A DNA stretch of 38,315 bases. Origin: Pseudomonadota bacterium. Lineage in GTDB: Bacteria; Pseudomonadota; Gammaproteobacteria; Burkholderiales; Burkholderiaceae_D. The notes beneath the pieces are model-generated. The model saw only the letters and a list, made by a program, of their open reading frames with translations, did no database searches and was not told where the DNA came from. This document shows, in pieces, positions 1 to 8,239 of the stretch (its first letter is position 1; each line of letters starts with the position of its first letter). The translations under genes were made by a program, and so were the position numbers. Location of the stretch: positions 1-38,315 of the forward strand of contig JAKACN010000017.1 of NCBI GenBank assembly GCA_021821365.1, in the 5' to 3' direction.

Positions 1-525
1 CTGGAAGACCGCATCAACGGCTGCTTCCTGCGCTCGATGAACGGCAAGCCGTTGCCCGCCGATTCCGCGGACATGAAAGCGATGGTGGCCTACTTCGACT
101 GGATGAAGAAAGAAACGAAGCCGCAGGACAAGGTCGCGGGGCGCGGCGTCGGCAAGATGGACATGGCCATCAAACCCAACCTGGACAATGGCAAGCAGGT
201 ATATGCAGCGCAGTGCGCGGCCTGCCACGGCAAGGAAGGCGAGGGCCTGCGGCGGGGCGACGGCAGTTTCATCTACCCGCCGCTGTGGGGCGACCAGTCC
301 TTCAACATCGGCGCCGGCATGGCGCGCACCTATACCGCCGCCGCCTTCGTCAAGCGCAACATGCCGATCGGCCTCCACGCGAAATTCCCGCTGGGGCAGG
401 GCGGCCTGTCCGATCAGGATGCGGTGGACGTCGCAGAATACTTCTCGCACCAGCCACGCCCGGACTTCGCCGGCAAGGTCAAGGACTGGCCGAAAGACCC
501 GAAGCCGGCGGATGCGCGCTATTGA
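1..525 (+). CDS. Dihaem c-type cytochrome, thiosulfate dehydrogenase (TsdA)-like, 5' partial
   Basis: The frame is open from base 1, so the start, signal peptide and most of the first haem domain lie outside the window; 174 codons are visible. The visible part begins LEDRINGCFLRSMNGKPL, which resembles the end of the first domain of SoxA/TsdA-type dihaem cytochromes. A second cytochrome c domain follows, with the haem-attachment motif CAACH (bases 214-228) and a likely axial methionine in NMPIG (bases 358-372). Family knowledge: TsdA enzymes are periplasmic and couple two thiosulfates to tetrathionate, passing electrons to cytochromes. No other sulfur-oxidation gene is visible, so another electron-transfer role is possible. 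The class of protein is secure; the TsdA assignment is moderate. The gene converges on the next one, with only 18 bases between the stops. Confidence 0.8.
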   Translation: MEDRINGCFLRSMNGKPLPADSADMKAMVAYFDWMKKETKPQDKVAGRGVGKMDMAIKPNLDNGKQVYAAQCAACHGKEGEGLRRGDGSFIYPPLWGDQSFNIGAGMARTYTAAAFVKRNMPIGLHAKFPLGQGGLSDQDAVDVAEYFSHQPRPDFAGKVKDWPKDPKPADARY

Positions 526-543
526 TGGCGTAGTCGGCTTGCA

Positions 544-2208
544 TCAATTGCGCCGCCACTGCGCGCCGTCCTCGACGGCGCGGCCTTCCTCGCGCAACTT
601 GACGAGATGCGCCGTCAGGGAACGCATCGCCATCGCGAAGCGTTCGCGAGGCACGTCTGCATAGACCACGAGAAGCAGTTGCTCCACGGTGGCGACGCGC
701 AGGCTATCAAGCGCGGCCAGCACGAGGTTCTCGCGTGCCTGCCGGTGCGCCAGCAGGCGATCGATGCATTCGCCCGCGCGGTCCATCAGGAAGCCATGCC
801 CTGGCGCGAGCCAGTCGACGTTCTCCTGCCGAACCTTGTGCAGCGACGCCAGGTAGTGACCCATGTCGCCATCCGGCGGATTGATCACGACCGTGGACCC
901 CTGCATGATGTGGTCGCCGGTAAAGAGCAGCCGCTCTTCTTCATGCAGGTAGCACAGGTGGTTCGACGCGTGGCCGGGTGTGTGGATGGCGCGGATCGTG
1001 CACTCGCCGACCCGAATGCGTTCGCCGTCCGCGAGGACGCGGTCCGGCACGAAGCCCTGGTCCTGGTGATCGAAGGGCGGCGGCGGCAGGCCGATCAATT
1101 CCGCGCCGGTCTTCTCTTTCAGCAGTCGCGCGGCGGGCGAGTGATCGCCGTGCGTGTGCGTAACGAGTATCCGGCGGATGCGGCCGCCCGCCTGTTCGAG
1201 CAGAGCATGCACATGTTCTTCCATGGCGGGGCCCGGATCGATCACGGCGATATCGTCGCCGGCGCCGAGCAGATAGGTGTTGGTGCCCGGCCCGCGCATG
1301 AAATGCGGATTCGGGCTGGCGATGCGGCGCACCGTGCCCGAAAGCCGCGTGACGACGCCCGGCACGATCTCGCAGGATGCCTTGCCTGTTCCCTTCGGAT
1401 CGAGCTTGCCGACTTCCGCGTAGGCGGCATCGCTCGCAAGCAGGATCTTTCGCACGTCGCCGGCCAGTGCCGGTCGCGGCATGATCGGCGCGATCGTCGC
1501 CAGGCTGCGCGCGTGCGCGATGAGGGAGGCGGTGTCGCGAAACGTGGCGAGCGATTCCAGCGTCTTGATGGTCGGGAACATCAGTGTCATTTGCCCGGAG
1601 CGATGACGCGCGAGCGCATCGGAGGGGCTGATCCAGAGATGTCCGATGGTTTCTGCATCGTCATGCGACGCCGTTTGCGCCGACGGCGCCGCGGCCACGA
1701 AGAAGCGCGTGTTGAAGCGGCGTGGCGCGATGGGCGGTGCGATCCAGTGACTGAAATAGTGCAGTCTGTCGGTGGCAAGGCGCAGCTTATGCGCGCCGCA
1801 CACGTCGGCCAGCGTCATTTCCCCGGCGCGCAATTTCCTGCGGCTGTCGGCCAGCGCAGACGCCATGTCCCGCGTAACGGCGTCGAGCAATTCTCCTGCT
1901 TCGTTGCAGGCCAGCAGCAGGCCCGATTCCTCGAAACACTCGCGGATGGCGGCAACCCAGTGCGCGAGCCCGCCGCTTTCCAGATTCAGCCGGCGGTTGG
2001 CGCTTGCCTCTTCCAGGCCGGCACAGTGCGCCGGTGACGCGGCGAGCGCGTCGCCTGCATCCACCGCGCCGCCCGGAAAAACATGCGCGCCCTCCGCAAA
2101 CGTCGCGTCGTGCGAGCGTTGCAACATCAGGAGTTCGATGCCCTGCGGGCAATCGCGGGCCAGTATCAATGTCGCGGCAGGGCGGAGGGCGGGCAGCGTT
2201 GCGGTCAT
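544..2208 (-). CDS. Nudix hydrolase - metallo-beta-lactamase fold fusion protein
   Basis: This 554-residue protein joins two hydrolase folds. Residues about 8-235 are Nudix-like: FPGG near 44-47 and RECFEESG at 89-96 match the Nudix box, but a long insertion separates the glycine from the RE..EE helix, as in NUDT19-type proteins that act on CoA-like substrates. Residues about 280-475 are a metallo-beta-lactamase domain with the zinc motif HTHGDH (351-356), a later His in PGHASNH (about 413) and Asp in FTGDH (about 432). Residues about 480-554 resemble the winged-helix tail of LACTB2-type hydrolases. Substrates are not known from sequence. Such two-domain proteins occur in Burkholderiales beside fatty-acid degradation genes, and here the gene is divergent from a 3-hydroxyacyl-CoA dehydrogenase, so a thioester or CoA clean-up role is a reasonable guess only. 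Confidence 0.88.
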   Translation of the reverse strand: MTATLPALRPAATLILARDCPQGIELLMLQRSHDATFAEGAHVFPGGAVDAGDALAASPAHCAGLEEASANRRLNLESGGLAHWVAAIRECFEESGLLLACNEAGELLDAVTRDMASALADSRRKLRAGEMTLADVCGAHKLRLATDRLHYFSHWIAPPIAPRRFNTRFFVAAAPSAQTASHDDAETIGHLWISPSDALARHRSGQMTLMFPTIKTLESLATFRDTASLIAHARSLATIAPIMPRPALAGDVRKILLASDAAYAEVGKLDPKGTGKASCEIVPGVVTRLSGTVRRIASPNPHFMRGPGTNTYLLGAGDDIAVIDPGPAMEEHVHALLEQAGGRIRRILVTHTHGDHSPAARLLKEKTGAELIGLPPPPFDHQDQGFVPDRVLADGERIRVGECTIRAIHTPGHASNHLCYLHEEERLLFTGDHIMQGSTVVINPPDGDMGHYLASLHKVRQENVDWLAPGHGFLMDRAGECIDRLLAHRQARENLVLAALDSLRVATVEQLLLVVYADVPRERFAMAMRSLTAHLVKLREEGRAVEDGAQWRRN

Positions 2209-2385
2209 CGTTGTTTCAGCTCAAGGTGGATGCGTTTCGCCGGCGGCGGGCGGGCCGGCTACGCCCTATTATGGCCTGTTTCACCATAGCCGTTCGGCGT
2301 TGCGCCGGCCATGAACGAAGAGATAACAAAACTGTAGAATGTTGCATCATTCGACCGATCATTCAACGCCATCAGAAGGAGCATC

Positions 2386-3234
2386 ATGAGCATTCAAACC
2401 ATCGGCATCATCGGTGCCGGGCAAATGGGCAGCGGCATTGCACAGGTCTGCGCGCTGGCGGGCATCAACGTCGTCATGCGCGACATCAGCAACGAGGCGG
2501 TGCAGCGCGGCGTCGACGGCATCAAGGCATTGTTCGAGCGCGCGGTCGGCAAGGGCAAGATGACAGCGGAGGACATGAATGCCGCGCTCGCGCGCATCAG
2601 CGGCACGACCGACCTGAACAAGCTCGCCAAGGCCGACTTCATCATCGAAGCGGCAACGGAAAACCTGCAGCTCAAGCTGAGCATCCTGAAAGAAATCGAC
2701 GTGCTGGCCAAGCCCGGAACGATCATCGCCACCAACACGTCTTCGATTTCCATCACCAAGCTCGCCGCGGCGATGTCGCGTCCGCGCGAATTCGTGGGCA
2801 TGCACTTCTTCAATCCGGTACCGGTGATGTCGCTGGTGGAAGTGATCCGTGGTGTGCAGACCAGCGACGAGACCGTCGCCATCACGGAAGCGTTGGCGAA
2901 GAAGGCCGGCAAGACGCCGATCCTGGTGAAGAACTCGCCCGGCTTCGTCGTCAACCGGATCCTGGTCCCCATGATCAACGAAGCCGTGTTCGTGCTGCAG
3001 GAAGGCATCGCCAGCGCGGAGGAAATCGATGCCGGCATGAAGCTGGGCGCGAACCATCCGATCGGCCCGCTGGCGCTGGCCGACCTGATCGGTCTCGACA
3101 CCTGCCTGGCCGTCATGGAAGTGTTCTATCGCGACTTCAACGATCCGAAATACCGTCCGGCGCCGCTGCTCAGGGAAATGGTCGATGCCGGCTTTCTCGG
3201 CAGGAAAGCCAAACGCGGCTTCTACCAGTACTGA
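2386..3234 (+). CDS. hbd: 3-hydroxybutyryl-CoA / 3-hydroxyacyl-CoA dehydrogenase
   Basis: NAD-dependent oxidation of L-3-hydroxyacyl-CoA to 3-oxoacyl-CoA in beta-oxidation or butanoate metabolism, cytoplasmic. The protein is 282 residues, the usual length of single-domain HBDH/PaaH. It opens with the Rossmann motif GIIGAGQMGSGIAQV, has the substrate-site stretch ATNTSSISIT, the catalytic His in GMHFFNPVPVM, and the C-terminal domain landmark NSPGFVVNRIL. The C-terminus GFLGRKAKRGFYQY is typical. The start is fixed by an AAGGAG ribosome site seven bases before ATG. A CoA ligase follows 30 bases downstream on the same strand, so the two probably form an operon. It could be the phenylacetate-pathway PaaH, but no paa genes are visible. 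Confidence 0.93.
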   Translation: MSIQTIGIIGAGQMGSGIAQVCALAGINVVMRDISNEAVQRGVDGIKALFERAVGKGKMTAEDMNAALARISGTTDLNKLAKADFIIEAATENLQLKLSILKEIDVLAKPGTIIATNTSSISITKLAAAMSRPREFVGMHFFNPVPVMSLVEVIRGVQTSDETVAITEALAKKAGKTPILVKNSPGFVVNRILVPMINEAVFVLQEGIASAEEIDAGMKLGANHPIGPLALADLIGLDTCLAVMEVFYRDFNDPKYRPAPLLREMVDAGFLGRKAKRGFYQY

Positions 3235-3264
3235 CAGACCGAAAGGAAATACAGGAGACGACCC

Positions 3265-4794
3265 GTGAGCCTTGCCCATTTGCTGGTGCGGCACGCCCGC
3301 GCCACACCCCAGCGCGCCGCTGTCTTCCACGGCGCGGCACTGCACGCCACCTATGGCGAATGGGCGGCCCGCAGTGCGGGACTCGCTGCGCGCCTTCGCG
3401 AAGCCGGCCTCGTTGCGGGCGACCGCGTGCTGGTGTTCATGCACAACCACCCGCGCTACCTCGAAGTACTCTGGGCCGCGTGGTGGGCCGGCCTGGTGGT
3501 CGTTCCTGTCAATGCCAAGCTCCACGCAAGGGAAGTGGAGTGGATCATCGAGAACGCACGGATCCGGTGGGGCTTCGTCTCCTCCGACGTCGCTCCCGAG
3601 CCCTTGGCCGGGCTGGAGCGGCAGATCGACGTGACGTCCGGCGAAGCCGATGCGTGGTTCGCGCCTGTGCCCGACATGAACACCGTTCCTGTAACAGAGC
3701 GGGCAGCGGGCGATGTGGCGTGGCTGTTCTACACCAGCGGCACCACCGGCCGTCCGAAGGGCGTGATGCTCACGCATCGCAATCTGATGACGATGGGCCT
3801 CACCTATTTCGTGGATGTGGACGCGGTGGCGCCGGACGACGCCATCGTCTATGCAGCGCCGATGTCGCATGGCGCGGGGCTATATGCCATTCCGCACCTG
3901 ATGGCCGGCGCGCGCCACGTGGTGCCCGCATCCGGCGGCGTGGACCCGGCGGAGCTGTTCGCGCTGGGGCGGCAGGTCGGCCCCTTGTCCACCTTCGCCG
4001 CGCCGACCATCGTCAAGCGCCTGGTGGACCACGCGGAGCAGGCGGGGCTGACCCCCGAGGACGCGGCGCGCGCCTTCAAGACCATCGTGTACGGCGGCGC
4101 GCCGATGTACGTGGCCGATATCCAGCGCGCGCTGCGCGTCATGGGGCCGCGCTTCGTGCAGATCTACGGCCAGGGCGAAACGCCGATGGTGGCCACGGCG
4201 CTGTCGCGCGGGCATCTGCGGGACACCGCCCATTCGCGCTACCTGGAGCGCATTGCTTCCGTCGGCACGGCGCAGACGCCGGTACAGGTGCGGGTGACCG
4301 ACGACAACGGCCGCGACCTGCCAACCGGCGAGGTGGGGGAAGTGGTGGTCAAGGGCGATACCGTGATGGCCGGTTACTGGGGCAACGAAGCCGCGACCGC
4401 ATCGGCCATCCGCGACGGTTGGCTCTTTACGGGCGATGTCGGCTGCCTCGATGCCGACGGATTCCTCACGCTCAAGGATCGCAGCAAGGATCTGATCATC
4501 AGCGGCGGTTCCAACATCTATCCGCGCGAAGTGGAAGAGGTGCTGCTGACGGCGCCAGAGGTGGCGGAAGTGGCCGTCGTCGGCGCACCCGATCCCGAAT
4601 GGGGCGAAGTGGTAGTGGCATTCGTGGTTCCTGCCGCCGGCAGCGCCGTCACGGCGGAGTCGCTGGACCGGCATTGCCTCGAACAGATCGCCCGCTTCAA
4701 ACGGCCGAAGCGCTATGTGCTGGTCGAACAGCTACCCAAGAACAACTACGGCAAGGTGCTCAAGACCGAGCTGCGCGCATTGCTGAAAGCCTGA
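3265..4794 (+). CDS. Acyl-CoA synthetase (AMP-dependent synthetase/ligase)
   Basis: ANL-superfamily ligase that adenylates a carboxylic acid and transfers it to CoA. The 509-residue length is typical. The P-loop YTSGTTGRPKGVMLTHRN lies near residues 155-172, the adenylate-binding segment YGQGETPM near 304, the hinge region GWLFTGDVG near 391, and the catalytic-lysine segment PKNNYGKVLK near the C-terminus. Translation starts at GTG, preceded by CAGGAGACGACCC, which gives a clear ribosome site. The acid substrate cannot be told from sequence; medium- or long-chain fatty acids or an aromatic acid are all possible. The tight spacing after the hydroxyacyl-CoA dehydrogenase suggests both act in acyl-CoA catabolism. 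Confidence 0.9.
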   Translation: MSLAHLLVRHARATPQRAAVFHGAALHATYGEWAARSAGLAARLREAGLVAGDRVLVFMHNHPRYLEVLWAAWWAGLVVVPVNAKLHAREVEWIIENARIRWGFVSSDVAPEPLAGLERQIDVTSGEADAWFAPVPDMNTVPVTERAAGDVAWLFYTSGTTGRPKGVMLTHRNLMTMGLTYFVDVDAVAPDDAIVYAAPMSHGAGLYAIPHLMAGARHVVPASGGVDPAELFALGRQVGPLSTFAAPTIVKRLVDHAEQAGLTPEDAARAFKTIVYGGAPMYVADIQRALRVMGPRFVQIYGQGETPMVATALSRGHLRDTAHSRYLERIASVGTAQTPVQVRVTDDNGRDLPTGEVGEVVVKGDTVMAGYWGNEAATASAIRDGWLFTGDVGCLDADGFLTLKDRSKDLIISGGSNIYPREVEEVLLTAPEVAEVAVVGAPDPEWGEVVVAFVVPAAGSAVTAESLDRHCLEQIARFKRPKRYVLVEQLPKNNYGKVLKTELRALLKA

Positions 4795-4808
4795 ATCATC
4801 GATCCGAT

Positions 4809-5018
4809 TCATCGATCCGATGGGTCGGGCGGCGCTTCAGCATCCGCGCTCTCGGCGTCGAGGCCCCATTCGAGCCAGTCTTCGCCGAACAGCTCGACCG
4901 GATGCTGGGTGCGCTCCGACCCGTTTCCGCAGGCAAGTGAATCGACGGGACAGAACTTGTCGCACCCCCAACAGATCCGCTCGGGATGCTTGGGATTCAC
5001 CGGGAATTTTTTTGCCAT
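4809..5018 (-). CDS. Small DUF3079 family protein
   Basis: A 69-residue protein beginning MAKKFPVNPKHPERICWG. The core with two CxxC-like cysteine pairs (ICWGCDKFC and LACGNGSERTQHP) and a following acidic region matches my memory of the DUF3079 family, found in beta- and gammaproteobacteria. The cysteine spacing suggests metal binding, which is inference. The frame stays open upstream, but the start chosen here (ATG at 5018-5016) is preceded by AGGAG with good spacing, and the upstream extension is arginine-rich and unlike a protein. The function is unknown. The gene is convergent with the acyl-CoA synthetase, with only 14 bases between the stops. Confidence 0.85.
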   Translation of the reverse strand: MAKKFPVNPKHPERICWGCDKFCPVDSLACGNGSERTQHPVELFGEDWLEWGLDAESADAEAPPDPSDR

Positions 5019-5210
5019 GTGACGACTCCTGCTGCGGATTGCCGGCGCTCGGCGCCTGTCGACGTCGGTCCGGCGTCGACCACGATGAGCCGACATCGCT
5101 ACTTTACCATAAGATGCATCTAAAATGAATCTTTGATGCGAGCTGCGCATGGCGTGGAGTTCGTGATGCTGAACATGCTCGACACCTGGCGAACCGTCGT
5201 GTCATGGTCT

Positions 5211-5900
5211 TCAGCGCAATGCGCCGAAGACCTTGCCGATGATCTTGCTGCCGGTGCCGAGCGGGTCGCGCCGGATCGCCTTTTCTTCTTCGGCGATCAT
5301 CGTGTACAAGCCGTCGAGCGCGCGCTGCGTTACATACTCTTCCACCGTCGACTCTTTCGATCCCACGCCCAGCCGCGCTATCTGGCCCATGGCGCTGTTG
5401 TACTGGGCGGAGAGGCTGGAACGGTCGGTGACTTTCTTCACCACCGGCAGGAAGGTCGTCGAGAGTTGCGCGGATGTCTTCGCGCGGAAGAAGTCCGTCA
5501 CCGAGGTATCGCCGCCGGTCAGGATCTGTTTGGCATCGGCCACCGACATCGATTTGATGGCATTGAGCAGCAAGGGCTTGGCCATCGGCACGGCGGCTTC
5601 CGCGGCGCGATTCATCGACACCACGAGTTCGTCGAGCTGCTGTCCCCGGCCGGTCATTTTCAGCACCGGCCGAGCCTGCTCGAGAATCGGCGGCAGTGAA
5701 ATCCGGACCTTCTCATTATTCAGGAATCCGTCACGCACGCCGAGTTTGGCGACAGCGGACACCGCGCCTTTCTCCAGCGCAGCCTTCAGCCCGCTGGTCG
5801 CTTCCTGGTTCGACAGATCGTCGAGGGAGACGGCCATGGCGGCCGATGCGACAAGACATAGCATGAACAGCAGCGGCTTCGCCGACGGAAGGATGGACAT
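5211..5900 (-). CDS. Exported DUF4197 family protein
   Basis: A 229-residue protein starting MSILPSAKPLLFMLCLVA, a typical Sec signal peptide with probable cleavage after SAAMA. The mature part is mainly helical, with repeated motifs such as SLDDLSNQEATSGLKAALEKG and DAKQILTGGDTSVTDFFRA, which fit the DUF4197 family of proteobacterial periplasmic proteins. The function is unknown. The start is chosen at ATG 5900-5898 because AGGGAG lies just upstream and the signal peptide begins there; the open frame upstream adds 53 residues without signal character. The gene stands alone, between the DUF3079 gene and a divergent methyltransferase-like gene. Confidence 0.88.
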   Translation of the reverse strand: MSILPSAKPLLFMLCLVASAAMAVSLDDLSNQEATSGLKAALEKGAVSAVAKLGVRDGFLNNEKVRISLPPILEQARPVLKMTGRGQQLDELVVSMNRAAEAAVPMAKPLLLNAIKSMSVADAKQILTGGDTSVTDFFRAKTSAQLSTTFLPVVKKVTDRSSLSAQYNSAMGQIARLGVGSKESTVEEYVTQRALDGLYTMIAEEEKAIRRDPLGTGSKIIGKVFGALR

Positions 5901-6180
5901 GGCAGGCTCCCTTGAGGTATGCGCTTCGATGTCTTTCCAGTGTAGTCGCGGAAAACGGGAATGGGCGGCCGCATCGCGGGCGGTTTTCATGAAGCAAATC
6001 AACCTCGCGTTGCCAGCGGCGGAACAATTTTGACTCACGTCAACTATTCCCAAGCCCATTTCCGGGGCTCAATTTTTAGTGATAGTCTGAATAAAAATTC
6101 CGTCCGCCATGGTAATTCGGCAAGGGGGAAATTCGGAGGAGGCAAGCCTGAAACGAATTTTCTACTAAGGGAGAAAAATA

Positions 6181-6972
6181 ATGGACGCCTGGATGATTCA
6201 TGGAGTTTTTGCACTGGCTGCGGTATTGGTGTCGACAGGCATCTTCTTCTTCGTGGTGACGAGGGGAGCGCTGATCGTGCGCGGCCTCACGCCCGGGTCG
6301 CAAAGCGAGCGGTCGCACGTCTATCCGATCTACTCGAACATGGGCCTGATCAAGATGGTCGACTTTCAGCCGATCATCTCCGCGATCCTGCTGTTCCAGT
6401 ATCACCGCCTCGTTTCTAAAATCGTGTCCGGTCTCAGGCAGCAGGACCTGCGCGGCAAGAAGGTGCTGATCACATCCTGCGCGTTCGGTAACGTTATGCC
6501 GCGCGTGGTGAAGGCCGCGCTGCAGAGCGGCGCCGAGCGCGTTCTCGTCGCGGACATCATTCCCAATGAGCTGGAGCACGCCAGGAGCAAGCTCGCCCAC
6601 TTCGGCAACAAGGTGGAGTTCGTCGTCGACAATGCCACCGCAATGAAACAGCGGGAGGGCGCGGTCGATGCCAACGTGATTTTCTTCCTGCTGCATGAGC
6701 TGCCGCACCACCTCAAGGGCCAGGCGCTGGCGGAAGCAGGGCGCATGCTGGCCCCCGGTGGAAAGCTCTACCTCGGCGAATTCCATCGTCCGGAACTGCG
6801 CGTGCTGCGCGCGCTGAGCTGGACCTACTTCAAGGTGTTCGAGCCGCTCGGCCTCGCATTGTGGAACACGCATGACCCGCTTGCATGCCTCGACGAGATG
6901 GGCGGATGGAAGTGCGACCGGACCACCTACTTCTTCGGCAACTTCCAGATCGTTACCGCAACCAAACAGTAA
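6181..6972 (+). CDS. Membrane-anchored class I methyltransferase-fold protein, RquA-like
   Basis: A 263-residue protein. Residues about 5-30 form one hydrophobic segment, a likely membrane anchor. From about residue 90 a Rossmann-like methyltransferase fold follows. The place where SAM enzymes carry a glycine-rich motif I reads VLITSCAFGNVMP, and the later region VIFFLLHELP followed by RMLAPGGKLYLGEFHRP resembles RquA, the quinone amino-transferring enzyme that makes rhodoquinone from ubiquinone with SAM as amino donor. Family knowledge: RquA has lost the normal methyltransferase motif I but keeps the FFLLHE-like region. The match comes from memory, so RquA-like is moderate confidence; a general SAM-dependent methyltransferase is the fallback. 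A purine-rich AAGGGAG site precedes the ATG. The gene is monocistronic. Confidence 0.7.
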   Translation: MDAWMIHGVFALAAVLVSTGIFFFVVTRGALIVRGLTPGSQSERSHVYPIYSNMGLIKMVDFQPIISAILLFQYHRLVSKIVSGLRQQDLRGKKVLITSCAFGNVMPRVVKAALQSGAERVLVADIIPNELEHARSKLAHFGNKVEFVVDNATAMKQREGAVDANVIFFLLHELPHHLKGQALAEAGRMLAPGGKLYLGEFHRPELRVLRALSWTYFKVFEPLGLALWNTHDPLACLDEMGGWKCDRTTYFFGNFQIVTATKQ

Positions 6973-6988
6973 GCATCGCGGGCAACAT

Positions 6989-7009
6989 CGTCAGGCCGGC
7001 GGCCTGACG
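6989..7009. terminator. Perfect 9-bp inverted repeat between convergent genes
   Basis: CGTCAGGCC and GGCCTGACG are perfectly complementary around a GGC loop, just after the RquA-like stop codon. No T-run follows on either side, so it is a GC-rich hairpin that may end or stabilise transcripts of the convergent pair, not a canonical Rho-independent terminator. Confidence 0.5.
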
Positions 7010-7027
7010 AACTTCATTCAAGCCGCG

Positions 7028-7065
7028 GCCGGCGGGCGGCAGGTTCAGGCCCACCGGCCGCCGGC
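7028..7065. repeat. GC-rich inverted repeat (GCCGGCGG / CCGCCGGC)
   Basis: Two complementary 8-base arms with a 22-base spacer lie between the stop codons of the convergent RquA-like and truncated-haemoglobin genes. It probably adds to the transcription-ending structure at 6989-7009. There is no T-run. Confidence 0.4.
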
Positions 7066-7079
7066 GCTTCTGCGGCGCA

Positions 7080-7511
7080 TCAGTGGCCGACCACATCTCC
7101 CTTCAGGCTCGACAGCAGCGCCACGACCTCATTTTTCTCCTGTGCCGGGACCTTGAATTTGTCGAGCACCTTGACGGTGTCTTCCGCCAACGCGTTGAAG
7201 TCGGCGTCGCTCAGCTTCATGCCCGTGTGCGCGGCGCGCATGTCCTTGCCCTGGTACTTGCAGGGACCGCCGCTTGCCTGGCACAGGAAGTCGCGCAACT
7301 GGCCGCCGAAGGCATCCGGCCGGGTCTTCGCAAAGCGGGCATTGATGCGCGCATCCGACGAAACGACCGTCCAGAGTTCATTTACCACGGCGTTCAGGGC
7401 ATTCATGCCGCCGAGGCGCTCGAAGAGGGGCTTGCTGCTGTCGGCAAAAGCGCCGGCGGAAAGGGTGATGGCAAGAGCGCCGAGTGCGATCGAGCGGGAG
7501 ATGCGTTGCAT
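7080..7511 (-). CDS. Exported truncated haemoglobin (group 1)
   Basis: A 143-residue protein with an N-terminal signal peptide (MQRISRSIALGALAITL, probable cleavage after AFA) and a mature group 1 truncated globin domain: LFERLGGMNALNAVV at the A/B helices, a GG-rich turn ASGGPCKYQG, and the proximal haem-ligand His in RAAHTGM (residue 95). By my alignment the usual B10 tyrosine is a tryptophan (residue 47). Two cysteines (77, 84) flank the loop. Family knowledge: group 1 globins bind O2 and NO and can detoxify NO; most are cytoplasmic, so a signal peptide is notable. The start is set by GAAAGGA before ATG at 7511. The gene lies 74 bases after a superoxide reductase-like gene on the same strand, probably one operon. 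Confidence 0.88.
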   Translation of the reverse strand: MQRISRSIALGALAITLSAGAFADSSKPLFERLGGMNALNAVVNELWTVVSSDARINARFAKTRPDAFGGQLRDFLCQASGGPCKYQGKDMRAAHTGMKLSDADFNALAEDTVKVLDKFKVPAQEKNEVVALLSSLKGDVVGH

Positions 7512-7585
7512 GATGTTTCCTTTCTGAAGAGAGTGTGCGAAAGCGTCGTGGACCGCCGGGCCATCCCGGCGAATCGCGTGGAGAT

Positions 7586-8050
7586 TCAGACGGTGACCCG
7601 GTTGCCCCACTTGCCGTGCAGATTGCAGGAGGTCACGGCGAGCAGGGCATCGCCTGCCTTGAGGCGCTGGACGAAGGTCACGGTGGGCAGCGAGGCCTCG
7701 GCCTGCGACCGGTTCATGGCGTGTTCGGCAACCAGTTCGCCATTCAGGTAAAGCGCAATCCCGAAGATCTGATGGTCCCTGGTCGCTTCGTGCCTGGCAT
7801 GGACCGTCACCTTGTAGAAGTCGCCCGGCGGCGTCTTGCCGAAGGCCACGCCGGCGCTGTCCACCTTCTCCAGCGCGAGCGAGGGCGTGTGTGCCGCCTC
7901 CGCACCGGGTTGCAGATTTGCCAGGTCTTTGGCGAATTTCACGTCCTGGAGGTTTTCGGCCAGCGCCGGCGGCATCAGGGTCGTGCCGACAGCGGCAACC
8001 GCGCCTGCCAGCGCGCTCTTCACAAACGAACGTCGAACATTGTTTTGCAT
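7586..8050 (-). CDS. Exported superoxide reductase-like (desulfoferrodoxin family) protein
   Basis: A 154-residue protein with a signal peptide containing RRSFVK and ending near PPALA, compatible with Tat export. The mature domain matches the neelaredoxin/superoxide reductase fold: His in HTPSL (54), HARHEATRDHQI (His 87 and 93), and the C-terminal CNLHGKWGN (Cys 142, His 145). These correspond to the four-histidine one-cysteine iron site of superoxide reductases, so the centre appears intact. Predicted role: reducing superoxide or binding iron in the periplasm. An AGGAG site precedes the ATG. The truncated haemoglobin follows it, and the divergent neighbour is a Fur-type iron uptake operon, which suggests a link between iron and oxidative or nitrosative stress. 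Confidence 0.85.
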   Translation of the reverse strand: MQNNVRRSFVKSALAGAVAAVGTTLMPPALAENLQDVKFAKDLANLQPGAEAAHTPSLALEKVDSAGVAFGKTPPGDFYKVTVHARHEATRDHQIFGIALYLNGELVAEHAMNRSQAEASLPTVTFVQRLKAGDALLAVTSCNLHGKWGNRVTV

Positions 8051-8239
8051 GGGTCGCTCCTGTTGGATGGTTGGGGAAACGGAGCGAATCTTAAGGACGC
8101 ATCTGTTGCTTGTATGTAACTCAGGTTACAGAGATGCGGAGACGGCCCGATCAAGGACGGGACGCATGAATCGGGGGTGAGTTGTCTAACTAACAACGAA
8201 AGAAAACTTGCCCTCGGATAATTCTCTTTGCAAATCCCC

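Noticed and set aside
2004-4940. A 978-codon open frame on + overlapping two real genes
   Set aside because: It covers the Nudix-MBL end, the dehydrogenase and the ligase in a wrong frame; its translation is arginine-rich, without domains, as expected from high-GC shadow frames.
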